Source: Acidimicrobiales bacterium (lineage in GTDB: Bacteria > Actinomycetota > Acidimicrobiia > Acidimicrobiales > Aldehydirespiratoraceae). Taken from it: a stretch of 64,000 nt of DNA. Both the position numbers and the translations under genes were made by a program. Each line of letters starts with the position of its first letter. The stretch's first letter is position 1. The notes under the pieces were generated by a model. That model was given only the letters and a program-made list of their open reading frames with translations, ran no database searches and was not told the origin of the DNA. This document shows positions 15,723-23,579 of the stretch, piece by piece. The stretch spans positions 62,001-126,000 of the forward strand of contig JAVJSI010000005.1 in the NCBI GenBank assembly GCA_040219515.1. Direction: 5' to 3'.

Positions 15723-18314
15723 TCAGCCGGCCTGGGCGAACTCGATGACCTGTTGGTAGGTCGGACGGTTGGTGCTGCGGAAGTCGTCGGGGATGAGGCC
15801 CGGGGCGAACGTCGTCCGTCGTCCTTCGCGGCGCCACGCGGCCGGGTCCTCGCCCAACTCGGCGGCCAGTTCGCCGGCCCGGGCATCGATGGCGGCCCAG
15901 AGATCGGCCGCGCAGGCGTCGAGATCACCGGCCCCGCAGTACGACACCTGGAACGGCCCTTCGACGTCCTGGCCCAGCAGGGTGCGAAGGTCCTTGTCGA
16001 TCAGGCTCTCCTCGTCGATGCCCTGGAGGCTGATCTCGTCGTCGAACAGCGATTGGAGCACCGGCGCGAGGGCCGCGTTCTGCAGCGGGTCCCACAGCTC
16101 GGCGGCCAGAAGGGCGCCGGGCTCGTCGTAGTCGCCGTCCTCGTCGCCGTCGAGAAGCGGGGCGTCGTCGGCGATCCAGGCATCGAGGATGTCGACGATC
16201 TCGGCCGCAAGATCCGACGGCGCGTCTCCACCGGCGAGCACCTCGGACACCACTGCCCAGACCGGTGACGCCGTGTCCTCGGTGGCGGCCCGGTTCATGA
16301 TCGAGACGACGTCGGCCAGCTCGGCTTCGTCGGGCCACTGGTCGAAGAGTTCGACTCGATGGTGCGAGCCGTAGAGGTTGTTGTCGCCGTGCATGAAGCC
16401 CGGAGCCGACTGGTTGTTCCAGTTCAGCAACCGGCCGTCGGGATGCGAATCGGCGTGGGGGTGTTCGTCCTGCTCGAGGAAGCCCTGCCACTCGTAGTCG
16501 CCGTTGCCGAGGGTGGGCAGGCGACGGTCGAGACCCTCGGCCCGGACGGGCAGGAGCCCCGAGGCGAAGTAGCCGACGCTCTCGCGGTTGGCGTAGCCCC
16601 AGTTGAACGTGAACCCGAACTGGTTCGCGACCTCGTAGAACGACTCCGGCGTGTCGGCCACACCCTCGGTCATCTCCTTGAGCGCGCCCAGGTTGAGCAC
16701 GTCGCGGCCGAACGTGGAACGGGCCCGGGTGAGCGCCACGGGCTCGCCGTCGGACAGGGCGGTGCCGATCACGGGACCGTGGACGGACACCGGGTAGACG
16801 AGCGGTTCGCCGGCGAGCGTGCCGGCGTCGAAGATCTCGAACGGGATGCACTCGCCCTCGAACAGATACGAACCGGACTCGCGGGTCGGCGTCGACCCAT
16901 CGGGTTCGCACAGCACTTCGGCGAAGACGTCGCGCACGTCCTGGTTGGCCGACGTGAGGCTCCACGCGTAGTCGGGCGTACGGCCGATCAGGAGGTACAT
17001 CGCCAGGCCCGGCACCGCCGCGCCCTGGGCCTCGAAGTCGGGTCCCTTCAGATGAACCTGCATCACGATCTCGGGGTAGTAGTAGCCGAGCTGGGGACCC
17101 ATGACGGCCAGCGTGTTGCCGGTGACCGACTCGTCGGGCTCGACGGTCAGCCAGTTCGACGCCTTGATCGCCGGCGGATCATCGACCGCATCCACCGATC
17201 CGGTGTTGGCTCCACCTTCGAAGCCGATGTTGGCGACGCCGGGCGCCGCTCCGGGCTGGGGGTCGCTCGGGTCCAGCGAGATGACCGAGCCCTCGTCGAT
17301 GGCCACCGACCCGACGACGTCGCCGCCGGTGAAGGTGCCGTACTCGAAGCGCTCCTCGATGGTGGTGGGCGCTTCGGGATCGTCGGTCTGCATGAGGTCT
17401 TCCCACACGGCGCGACCCTCCTCGGCGCCCAGTCGGTTCTGGAGCTGCGAGAGGAACTCGGCGTTGCGGGCCTCGCCGCCACCGCCGGCGCCGAAGATGG
17501 AGCCGATGAACGCCGTCGTCGCGATGATGTCGTTGACGGTGTAGGGCTCGGTGTCGAGGTCGTTGGCCTCGATGTACGCATTGGCGCCGTCGACGTAGGC
17601 CTCGATGTCGGCGAGGATCTCGTCGCCCTCCTCGCCGTAGGTGTCGAGCAGGGTCTGCACCTGGTCGGTCACCAGCTGCTCGGCCGCTTCGCTGGGCACG
17701 AAGGGTGTGGCGCTCTGGACGAGCGCGAACGCGTCGATGCCGGGCACGTCGGCCACGGCGACGCGGGCGGGGCCACGGCCGAAGTCGAGGAGGATGCTGC
17801 GGTCGCGCACGCTCACCCAGCCCGCCCCGAACGAGACGTCGTCCCGTGTCTCGCCGGTGATGTGGGCGATGCCGAACTCGTCGTACTCGATCGTGAGCCC
17901 GTCGCGGCCGGTCTCCTCGACGGTGGTCGCGCCGATCGGGGCGAAGTCCTGGGGAAGATAGAACTCCTCGATGTCGGCGTCGGTGACGTCGCCGCGCAGC
18001 GGGGTGAGTCCGTCGTAGAGGGCGAGCTGGTCGAGCGAGTCGTCGGAGGTGGGAATGCCACCGAAGTTGCCGGGGGGAAGGATGTAGAACGCCCGGTCCT
18101 CGCCGATCGGGCCCGGATCCTCCGCGACCTCGGTGTCGGCGTCGTCGGGGGCTCCCTCGTCAGGGTCGCCGGCGTCGCCGGGAGCGGCGTTCGTGCCGGA
18201 CTCGTCGGGAGCCTCGGCGGCGGGGTCGTCGTCGCCACAGGCGGCGGCCACGAGTGCGAGCACGACGGCGAGCGCGAGCAGGCGACGGCCGAGGTGAGAT
18301 CTTGTTGCTGACAT
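15723..18314 (-). CDS. Penicillin acylase-family (Ntn hydrolase) lipoprotein
   Basis: The 863-residue product starts at ATG 18314 behind a strong Shine-Dalgarno (GGAGGAAAC); the open frame upstream to 18617 is not used. Residues 1-25 are a lipoprotein signal ending LVAAACGDDD, followed by a long acidic, low-complexity linker. The penicillin-amidase fold follows, with the A chain first. The autoprocessing site is ASNWLTV, where Ser386 would become the N-terminal nucleophile of the B chain. IGRTPDYAWSLTSANQD matches the conserved IGHxxxxAWxxT region. Related enzymes hydrolyse amides such as acyl-homoserine lactones, but the substrate here is unknown. It should sit on the outer face of the membrane. 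Confidence 0.88.
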   Translation of the reverse strand: MSATRSHLGRRLLALAVVLALVAAACGDDDPAAEAPDESGTNAAPGDAGDPDEGAPDDADTEVAEDPGPIGEDRAFYILPPGNFGGIPTSDDSLDQLALYDGLTPLRGDVTDADIEEFYLPQDFAPIGATTVEETGRDGLTIEYDEFGIAHITGETRDDVSFGAGWVSVRDRSILLDFGRGPARVAVADVPGIDAFALVQSATPFVPSEAAEQLVTDQVQTLLDTYGEEGDEILADIEAYVDGANAYIEANDLDTEPYTVNDIIATTAFIGSIFGAGGGGEARNAEFLSQLQNRLGAEEGRAVWEDLMQTDDPEAPTTIEERFEYGTFTGGDVVGSVAIDEGSVISLDPSDPQPGAAPGVANIGFEGGANTGSVDAVDDPPAIKASNWLTVEPDESVTGNTLAVMGPQLGYYYPEIVMQVHLKGPDFEAQGAAVPGLAMYLLIGRTPDYAWSLTSANQDVRDVFAEVLCEPDGSTPTRESGSYLFEGECIPFEIFDAGTLAGEPLVYPVSVHGPVIGTALSDGEPVALTRARSTFGRDVLNLGALKEMTEGVADTPESFYEVANQFGFTFNWGYANRESVGYFASGLLPVRAEGLDRRLPTLGNGDYEWQGFLEQDEHPHADSHPDGRLLNWNNQSAPGFMHGDNNLYGSHHRVELFDQWPDEAELADVVSIMNRAATEDTASPVWAVVSEVLAGGDAPSDLAAEIVDILDAWIADDAPLLDGDEDGDYDEPGALLAAELWDPLQNAALAPVLQSLFDDEISLQGIDEESLIDKDLRTLLGQDVEGPFQVSYCGAGDLDACAADLWAAIDARAGELAAELGEDPAAWRREGRRTTFAPGLIPDDFRSTNRPTYQQVIEFAQAG

Positions 18315-18363
18315 GTTTCCTCCAGGGGCGCGCGGAGCATAGGAGAGCAGCGACAATGACGCC

Positions 18364-18756
18364 ATGCCGACGACGCACGTGCTGATCGTTGACGCGATGA
18401 ACGTCAGGGGCTGCGTTCCCGACGGGTGGTGGCGTGACAAGGCCGGCGCGCTGAGGCATCTCGTTGCCGCAGTAGCGGCCCATCCGTGGGCCGAGGACGA
18501 CTGGGTGGTGGTGATCGCCGATGGTCGGCCCGTGCCCGACCTGGCCGCCGGTACCCGGGGCCGCACCGAGTTGCGCTTCGCCGGCCACTCCGCTCGGGAC
18601 GCGGCCGACGACGACATCGTGGCGCTCGCCCATCAGCTTGCCCTCGACGCCGAACCGGTGGTGGTGGTCACCTCCGACAAGGGCCTGATCGAGCGACTGC
18701 CCGACGGCGTGGACGTCGAGGGGGCCAGGGCCTTCCGACGCCGAATTGGATTCTGA
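18364..18756 (+). CDS. NYN/PIN-like domain protein (YacP-type)
   Basis: The 130-residue protein begins LIVDAMNVRGC, the first acidic motif of NYN-domain nucleases. ARDAADDDIVALA and VVVTSDKGLIERL supply the other conserved Asp residues. This is the fold of PIN/YacP ribonucleases, so an RNA-processing role is the family expectation; no substrate is known. It is divergent from the acylase gene (49 bases) and convergent with the DUF3097 gene, only 3 bases apart at the stops. The first 60 residues include Trp-rich segments (GWWRDKAG, HPWAEDDWVVVIADG). Confidence 0.8.
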   Translation: MPTTHVLIVDAMNVRGCVPDGWWRDKAGALRHLVAAVAAHPWAEDDWVVVIADGRPVPDLAAGTRGRTELRFAGHSARDAADDDIVALAHQLALDAEPVVVVTSDKGLIERLPDGVDVEGARAFRRRIGF

Positions 18757-18759
18757 ACG

Positions 18760-19614
18760 TCAGCCCTCGGGTGGGGCGACGAAATCGATGAGTTCTTCGA
18801 CGGCGCCGAGCATCTGCGGTTCGAGGTCCGTCCACGACTCGACCTTGCCGAGAAGTTGCTTCCAGAAGGCGCCGGGCGGTCCGGCGAAGCCGAGGGCGTC
18901 GATGATGCCCTCCTTCCACGGTTGGCCCCTGGGGACCTCGGGCCAGCGGTCGATGCCGATCACCTGCGGCTTCACCGCCTGCCACACGTCGACGAACGGG
19001 TGGCCGGTGATCAACACGTTGCGGTCGTTCACCTCGGCCGCGATGCGGCTCTCCTTCGAGCCCTCGACGAGATGGTCGAGCAGGATGCCGAGGCGGCGGT
19101 TGTCGCCGGGCCGGAACCCCCGCACCCGGTCGGCGAGATCGTCGGCGCCCTCGAGCTGCTCGACGACCACACCCTCGACCCGGAGGTCGGCACCCCACAC
19201 CTTCTCGACGAGTTCGGCGTCGTGGATGCCCTCGACCCAGATGCGGCTCGCCCGGGCGACGCGGGCGGGCACCGCGCCGAGATCGATCGAACCCGATGCG
19301 GTGAGACCCGGCGCCGTCGCCGTCGGGGCGGGCGGGCGCAGCACGACGGGCACCCCCTTGCCGTCGATCGCGGCACGTACCGAACCGTCGACATAGCGGA
19401 CGGTGTGGTCCTTGCCGTGCCGGTCGCGCAGCACGAGACGGGGCGGTGCGAACGACACGAGCGCGCCGACGATGCCGCTGCCCCGATCCTCGAGCACGAG
19501 GCCGCGGGTTGCCTCCAGCACGGGGCGGCGGCGTTTGCGGGCCGCCTGGCTGCCGGTGGGGTCGTCGAGATCGATCATCTCGAGTGGGCGGGGGCGATCG
19601 TCGGACGGTGCCAT
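18760..19614 (-). CDS. DUF3097 family protein
   Basis: The 284-residue protein starts at ATG 19614 (MAPSDDRPRPLEMIDLDD). It matches the actinobacterial DUF3097 family, recognised by the N-terminal RPVLEATRGLVLEDRGSGIVGA, the central SRIWVEGIHDAELVEKVWGADLRVEGVVVEQLEGAD and GVVVEQLEGADDL, and LLDHLVEGSKESRIAAEV with HVLITGHP-like NVLITGHPFVDVWQAVKP. The WVEGxHDAELVEKVWG segment resembles a TOPRIM-like acidic motif, but I do not assign a function. It is divergent from the MerR-MenF gene. The same frame is open far upstream over the men genes; that is GC-driven shadow. Confidence 0.8.
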   Translation of the reverse strand: MAPSDDRPRPLEMIDLDDPTGSQAARKRRRPVLEATRGLVLEDRGSGIVGALVSFAPPRLVLRDRHGKDHTVRYVDGSVRAAIDGKGVPVVLRPPAPTATAPGLTASGSIDLGAVPARVARASRIWVEGIHDAELVEKVWGADLRVEGVVVEQLEGADDLADRVRGFRPGDNRRLGILLDHLVEGSKESRIAAEVNDRNVLITGHPFVDVWQAVKPQVIGIDRWPEVPRGQPWKEGIIDALGFAGPPGAFWKQLLGKVESWTDLEPQMLGAVEELIDFVAPPEG

Positions 19615-19660
19615 CGTCGAGACGATAGAGCACCGGCCCTCTCGGGAGGGTGAGCAGGCC

Positions 19661-19723
19661 CGAGTGTGAGAGCACTGACTCACGGAGTAAACACTCGCAA
19701 GATCCGACCGACGGGGGTAGCCT
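19661..19723 (+). promoter_or_regulatory. Candidate promoter/operator of the menaquinone operon
   Basis: The 129-base divergent spacer holds nested dyads: CGAGTGT (19661-19667) with ACACTCG (19691-19697), and inside them GTGAG (19666-19670) with CTCAC (19679-19683). Downstream is TAGCCT at 19718-19723, matching the TANNNT form of actinobacterial -10 boxes. A Shine-Dalgarno AGGAGA (19734-19739) precedes the GTG start. The dyads are plausible sites for the MerR domain encoded by the next gene. No convincing -35 box is seen. Confidence 0.4.
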
Positions 19724-19743
19724 GCAGTCGAACAGGAGACAAC

Positions 19744-21801
19744 GTGGTCGACGAACCCCAGCGATATCGCGTCGAGGATCTGGCCGAGGTCGTGGGCGTG
19801 GCGGTCGACACGGTGCGCTACTACCAGCGCCGCAAGCTGCTGGCACCACCGCAGAGGGAAGGCCGGGTCGCCTGGTACGACGACTCGCATCTCGCTCGGG
19901 TGATCGAGATCCGAGCCCTCGCCGATCGCGGTTTCACTCTCGCCCAGATCGGCGAACTCTCGACCGCCGATGCGGGCGGCCTGCTCGCCGACCTCGCCGC
20001 ACAGCACGCCGCTGATCCCGATCTCGACCGGGTCGAGCTCGCCCGCCGTGCCGAGGTGCCCGAGTTCGTCGTCGACCTCGTGGTCGGCGCCGGCCTCCTC
20101 GTGCCCGTCAGCACGGGCGATGACGACAGTCCGCGTTTCCCGGCCGATGCCGTCGACATGCTGGTGGCCGCCCGCACGCTCGTCAGCGAGGGCGTGACAA
20201 TCGAGGAGCTGACGGCGCTCGCCATGCGCCACGCCACCCATGTCGAAGACGTGATCGACGACGCCATCGAGGTGTTCAAGCGCCACAGTGATCGTCGCGG
20301 CGGCAACCGTGACGACCTGATCGGGCTCATGCACCGACTCGTGCCGGTGGCATCCGATCTCGTCGGTCGACACTTCGAGCGCACCCTGCGGGCCCGGGCT
20401 CTCGCCCGAATGGGCGACGACCCGGCCGATGCCGCCGCGCTGGGCGGCGGGCTCGTGGTGCTCGCTCGCCGACTCGATGTCCGCATCGACGCGGTGGCCG
20501 TGTTCGCCGCGTCCACCGAACACCACCGGGCGCTGTGGATCCGCCCCGAGCGAGGCCTGGCGTTCGTCGGACTCGGCGCGGTCGAGACGATCACCCCCGT
20601 CGGCGAGGGCCGGTTCTCGGCTGCCTCGGCGGCCCGGGCCGCGCTCGCCGCTCGCGTGCACCGCACCGGACCGGCCGACGCACCGGCGCCCATGCTCCTC
20701 GGGGGCTTCTCGTTCTCCTCGTCGGGGTGGACGGCAGCGTCGGTCGACGCCCCCCGCGGGCCAGACTGGACCGGCTACCCAGAGGCGAGTTGGATCCTCC
20801 CCGAGATCACGTTCATCGACCGCCCCGACGGGTCGTGGATCCTCGCGGCGACCCGGGTCGGCGGCGGCGTCGAGGAATCGGCGGCGATCGACGCCCTCGA
20901 CGACAGGGTCGACGCCATAGCGGCCGAACTCCCGCCCGCGGTACCCGTCGACCTCGACATCCGCGACGGCGAGGTGAAGCTCGACGGGCCCACGGCCGAG
21001 CCCTATGCGGCGCTGGTCGGTGAGGCCGTGAAGTCGATCTCGTCGGGCGCGTTCGGCAAGGTCGTCGTGGCCCGCACCCACGAGGAGACCGACGTCGATT
21101 CGACCGCGGTGATCGCCCGGCTGAGGGCCCGCTATCCGAGCTGTGCGGTGTTCTCGTTCGCGGCCGGCGATCGCCAGTTCCTCGGGGCCAGTCCCGAACA
21201 GTTGGTAGCCCTCGACGGCCGCCAGGTGCACACCGCGGCGTTGGCCGGGACCACGGGCGTCGGGTGGGACGACAAGACCGACGCCGGCTTCGCGGCGGAG
21301 ATGCTGGCCTCGGCCAAGATCCGGGCTGAGCACCAGTTCGTCGTCGACGACATCACCGACCGGCTCGCGGCTCTCGGCCTGGTCGGCGAGACCGCGGCAG
21401 AGCCCGAGGTCCTGCGCCTCGCCCGACTCCAACATCTGCGGACCTCCATCACGGCCCAGATCGAACGCCGAGCCGGGGGCGTCAGCGACATGGACGTGCT
21501 CCGGGTGGCCGGCGTGCTCCACCCGACCCCGGCGGTGGCGGGCACCCCGACGGCGGCTGCGGTCGACTGGCTCGAGTCCCGCGAAGCGTTCGACCGAGGT
21601 TGGTACGCCGCCCCCGTCGGCTGGTGCGATCTCGATGGCAACGGCGAACTGCGGGTGGCGTTGCGCTGCGCCCTGGTCGACGGCGACGGCACGGCCACGC
21701 TGTTCTCCGGCGCCGGCATCGTGGCCGACTCGGTCCCCGACGACGAACTGGCCGAGACCGGCGTCAAGCTCCGGGCCCTCCTCGACGTGATGGACCGCTG
21801 A
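19744..21801 (+). CDS. menF: Fusion of MerR-family regulator and isochorismate synthase (MenF)
   Basis: This is one uninterrupted 685-residue frame starting at GTG 19744 behind AGGAGA. Residues 5-75 are a MerR helix-turn-helix (YRVEDLAEVVGVAVDTVRYYQ...WYDDSHLARVIEIRALADRGFTLAQIGEL). Residues 76-220 look like the usual C-terminal half of actinobacterial MerR proteins. Residues 245-685 are a full chorismate-utilising enzyme: GAFGKVVVAR, FLGASPEQLVALDG, TAALAGTTGVGWDDKTD, SAKIRAEHQFVVDDI, VLHPTPAVAGTP and LFSGAGIV. MenF converts chorismate to isochorismate, the first step toward menaquinone. An internal ATG at 20410 could make a normal-size MenF but has no visible Shine-Dalgarno. The stop overlaps menD by one base. 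Confidence 0.88.
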   Translation: MVDEPQRYRVEDLAEVVGVAVDTVRYYQRRKLLAPPQREGRVAWYDDSHLARVIEIRALADRGFTLAQIGELSTADAGGLLADLAAQHAADPDLDRVELARRAEVPEFVVDLVVGAGLLVPVSTGDDDSPRFPADAVDMLVAARTLVSEGVTIEELTALAMRHATHVEDVIDDAIEVFKRHSDRRGGNRDDLIGLMHRLVPVASDLVGRHFERTLRARALARMGDDPADAAALGGGLVVLARRLDVRIDAVAVFAASTEHHRALWIRPERGLAFVGLGAVETITPVGEGRFSAASAARAALAARVHRTGPADAPAPMLLGGFSFSSSGWTAASVDAPRGPDWTGYPEASWILPEITFIDRPDGSWILAATRVGGGVEESAAIDALDDRVDAIAAELPPAVPVDLDIRDGEVKLDGPTAEPYAALVGEAVKSISSGAFGKVVVARTHEETDVDSTAVIARLRARYPSCAVFSFAAGDRQFLGASPEQLVALDGRQVHTAALAGTTGVGWDDKTDAGFAAEMLASAKIRAEHQFVVDDITDRLAALGLVGETAAEPEVLRLARLQHLRTSITAQIERRAGGVSDMDVLRVAGVLHPTPAVAGTPTAAAVDWLESREAFDRGWYAAPVGWCDLDGNGELRVALRCALVDGDGTATLFSGAGIVADSVPDDELAETGVKLRALLDVMDR

Positions 21802-23579
21802 TGAACCCTGCCCCTGTTGACCCGGTCTACGACGTCATCGCCGCGTTCGCGGCGGGGTTGGTGGAGCACGGGGTGACCGACGTCGTCGTCAGCCCCGGCT
21901 CGCGTTCGACGCCGCTGTCGCTCACGCTCCACGCCCAACCCGCCCTGCGCACCTGGATCCAGATCGACGAGCGTTCGGCCGGCTTCTTCGCGGTGGGGCA
22001 GGCGAAGATGACCGGCCGCCCGTCGGTGCTCGTGTGCACCTCGGGCACGGCGGCCGCCAACTACCTCCCCGCTGTGGTCGAGGCGAATCGCGCCGGCGTG
22101 CCGCTGATCGTGTGCACCGCGGACCGGCCGCCCGAGTTGCGTGGTTGGGGGGCGGGTCAGACCATCGACCAGGTCGGCCTCTTCACCACCAACACCCGCT
22201 GGGCGGCCGACCTTCCGGTGGCCGGTGAGTGGTCGCCCGCGCCGGCGCGGCTCGTCGCCCATCGCGCCGTCGATGCCGCCACCGGCGCCCGGCCGGGCCC
22301 CGTGCATCTCAACTGGCCGCTGCGTGAGCCGCTCGAACCGATCGGTGGGGTGCCGGTGGTCGAGGCCGTCCCGGTGTCGACCGTGTCGGTTGCTGCCCCC
22401 GCTGCGGGACTCGAGATCGACAGCCGGTATGCGGCGGCGGCCAGGGTTGCGGTGGTCGTCGGGCCCGATGCCGCCACTTCGGTCGACGGGCAGCGCACGT
22501 TGGTGGACGCGATCAATCGCGTGGCGGCCCGACACGGCTGGGTCGTGATCGGCGAGCCGATCTCCGGCGTCCGTCGCAGCGCCGACCATGGTGCGGTGCG
22601 CGTCGCTCACGCCGATCAGCTGCTGAAGATCGACGAAATCGCGCAGGAACTGCGGCCGGATCTCGTGCTGCGGTTCGGCGGGAGCCCGACCACCAAGCCG
22701 GTGCGCCAATGGCTCGAACGCCACTCGGCGCCGCTGGTGCTCGTCGACGAAGGTCGCCGCTGGAACGACGCGTCGTTCACCCTGGCGACGCATCTCGGCG
22801 CCGACCCGCTCGCCGCGCTGGCGGCCCTCGACGAGGCGCTGTCGGCGTCGGCCGACCCGGCGTGGGCGGCGCGCTGGTCGGCCCTCGACACTGCGGCGGC
22901 GGGCGCCGTGACAGCGGTCGTCGAGGGCGGCGCTCTGCTCAGCGCGGCCGTCACCCGAACGCTCGCCGACACCTTGCCCGCCGGCACCCTCGTGATGACC
23001 TCGAACTCCATGCCGGTGCGCGACCTCGACGCGTTCGTCCCACTCACCGGCCCGGCCATCGACTTCGTGGGCAACCGGGGGGCCAGCGGCATCGACGGGA
23101 TCACCTCGACCGCGCTCGGGCTGGCCAGCGCGGGCGACGCGCCGGTGGTGCTCTACACCGGCGACCTCGCCCTGCTCCACGACCTCGGTGCGCTCTTCGG
23201 CGCGAGGCGGGTCGGCGTGCACCTCACGGTCGTGTGCGTCGACAACGACGGCGGCGGCATCTTCTCGCTGCTCCCCATCGCCGGACGACCGGGGAGTCCT
23301 GCTGCCGAGGGCCCTGGTTTCGGCGGCAATGGTTTCGGCGCCGATGATTTCGAGACACTGTTCCGCACCCGCCACGGCCTCGACCTGGCTGCCTTCTCGG
23401 GCATCGGCGGGGTCACGGTCACCCGCACGTCCACCGCGGCCGAGCTGCGGACGGCGCTCGTCGTGGCCACGAGGTCGACCGAGCCGGGCGTCGACGTGGT
23501 GCTGGTCGAGGTCGACCGTGACGCCGACGTCGCGCAGCGGCGCGAGATCGGTGCCGCCGTACGCGCCGCCGTGCGCTGA
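21801..23579 (+). CDS. menD: MenD: SEPHCHC synthase (menaquinone biosynthesis)
   Basis: The 592-residue thiamine-diphosphate enzyme starts at ATG 21801 (TGATG junction). The N-terminal GVTDVVVSPGSRSTPLSLTL and IDERSAGFFAVGQAKMTGRPSVLVCTSGTAAANYLPAVVEA are diagnostic for MenD and include the catalytic Glu. TADRPPELRGWGAGQTIDQVGLF follows. The C-terminal ThDP/Mg site reads TGDLALLHDLGAL...VVCVDNDGGGIFSLLP. It condenses isochorismate with 2-oxoglutarate to SEPHCHC. It is expected in the cytoplasm and lies between the MenF and MenH activities it bridges. Length and motifs are normal. Confidence 0.96.
   Translation: MNPAPVDPVYDVIAAFAAGLVEHGVTDVVVSPGSRSTPLSLTLHAQPALRTWIQIDERSAGFFAVGQAKMTGRPSVLVCTSGTAAANYLPAVVEANRAGVPLIVCTADRPPELRGWGAGQTIDQVGLFTTNTRWAADLPVAGEWSPAPARLVAHRAVDAATGARPGPVHLNWPLREPLEPIGGVPVVEAVPVSTVSVAAPAAGLEIDSRYAAAARVAVVVGPDAATSVDGQRTLVDAINRVAARHGWVVIGEPISGVRRSADHGAVRVAHADQLLKIDEIAQELRPDLVLRFGGSPTTKPVRQWLERHSAPLVLVDEGRRWNDASFTLATHLGADPLAALAALDEALSASADPAWAARWSALDTAAAGAVTAVVEGGALLSAAVTRTLADTLPAGTLVMTSNSMPVRDLDAFVPLTGPAIDFVGNRGASGIDGITSTALGLASAGDAPVVLYTGDLALLHDLGALFGARRVGVHLTVVCVDNDGGGIFSLLPIAGRPGSPAAEGPGFGGNGFGADDFETLFRTRHGLDLAAFSGIGGVTVTRTSTAAELRTALVVATRSTEPGVDVVLVEVDRDADVAQRREIGAAVRAAVR

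Noticed and set aside
15706-15724. Possible hairpin between the MFS and acylase genes
   Set aside because: Only a 5-bp GACCC/GGGTC stem, no U tract; too weak to call a terminator.
16359-18311. A 650-codon plus-strand frame opposite the penicillin acylase gene
   Set aside because: Same reasoning: the acylase has clear motifs and a strong Shine-Dalgarno, while the opposite frame has none.
19615-21522. Long upstream extension of the DUF3097 frame
   Set aside because: It lies antisense to the MerR-MenF gene and lacks similarity. ATG 19614 gives a family-length protein.
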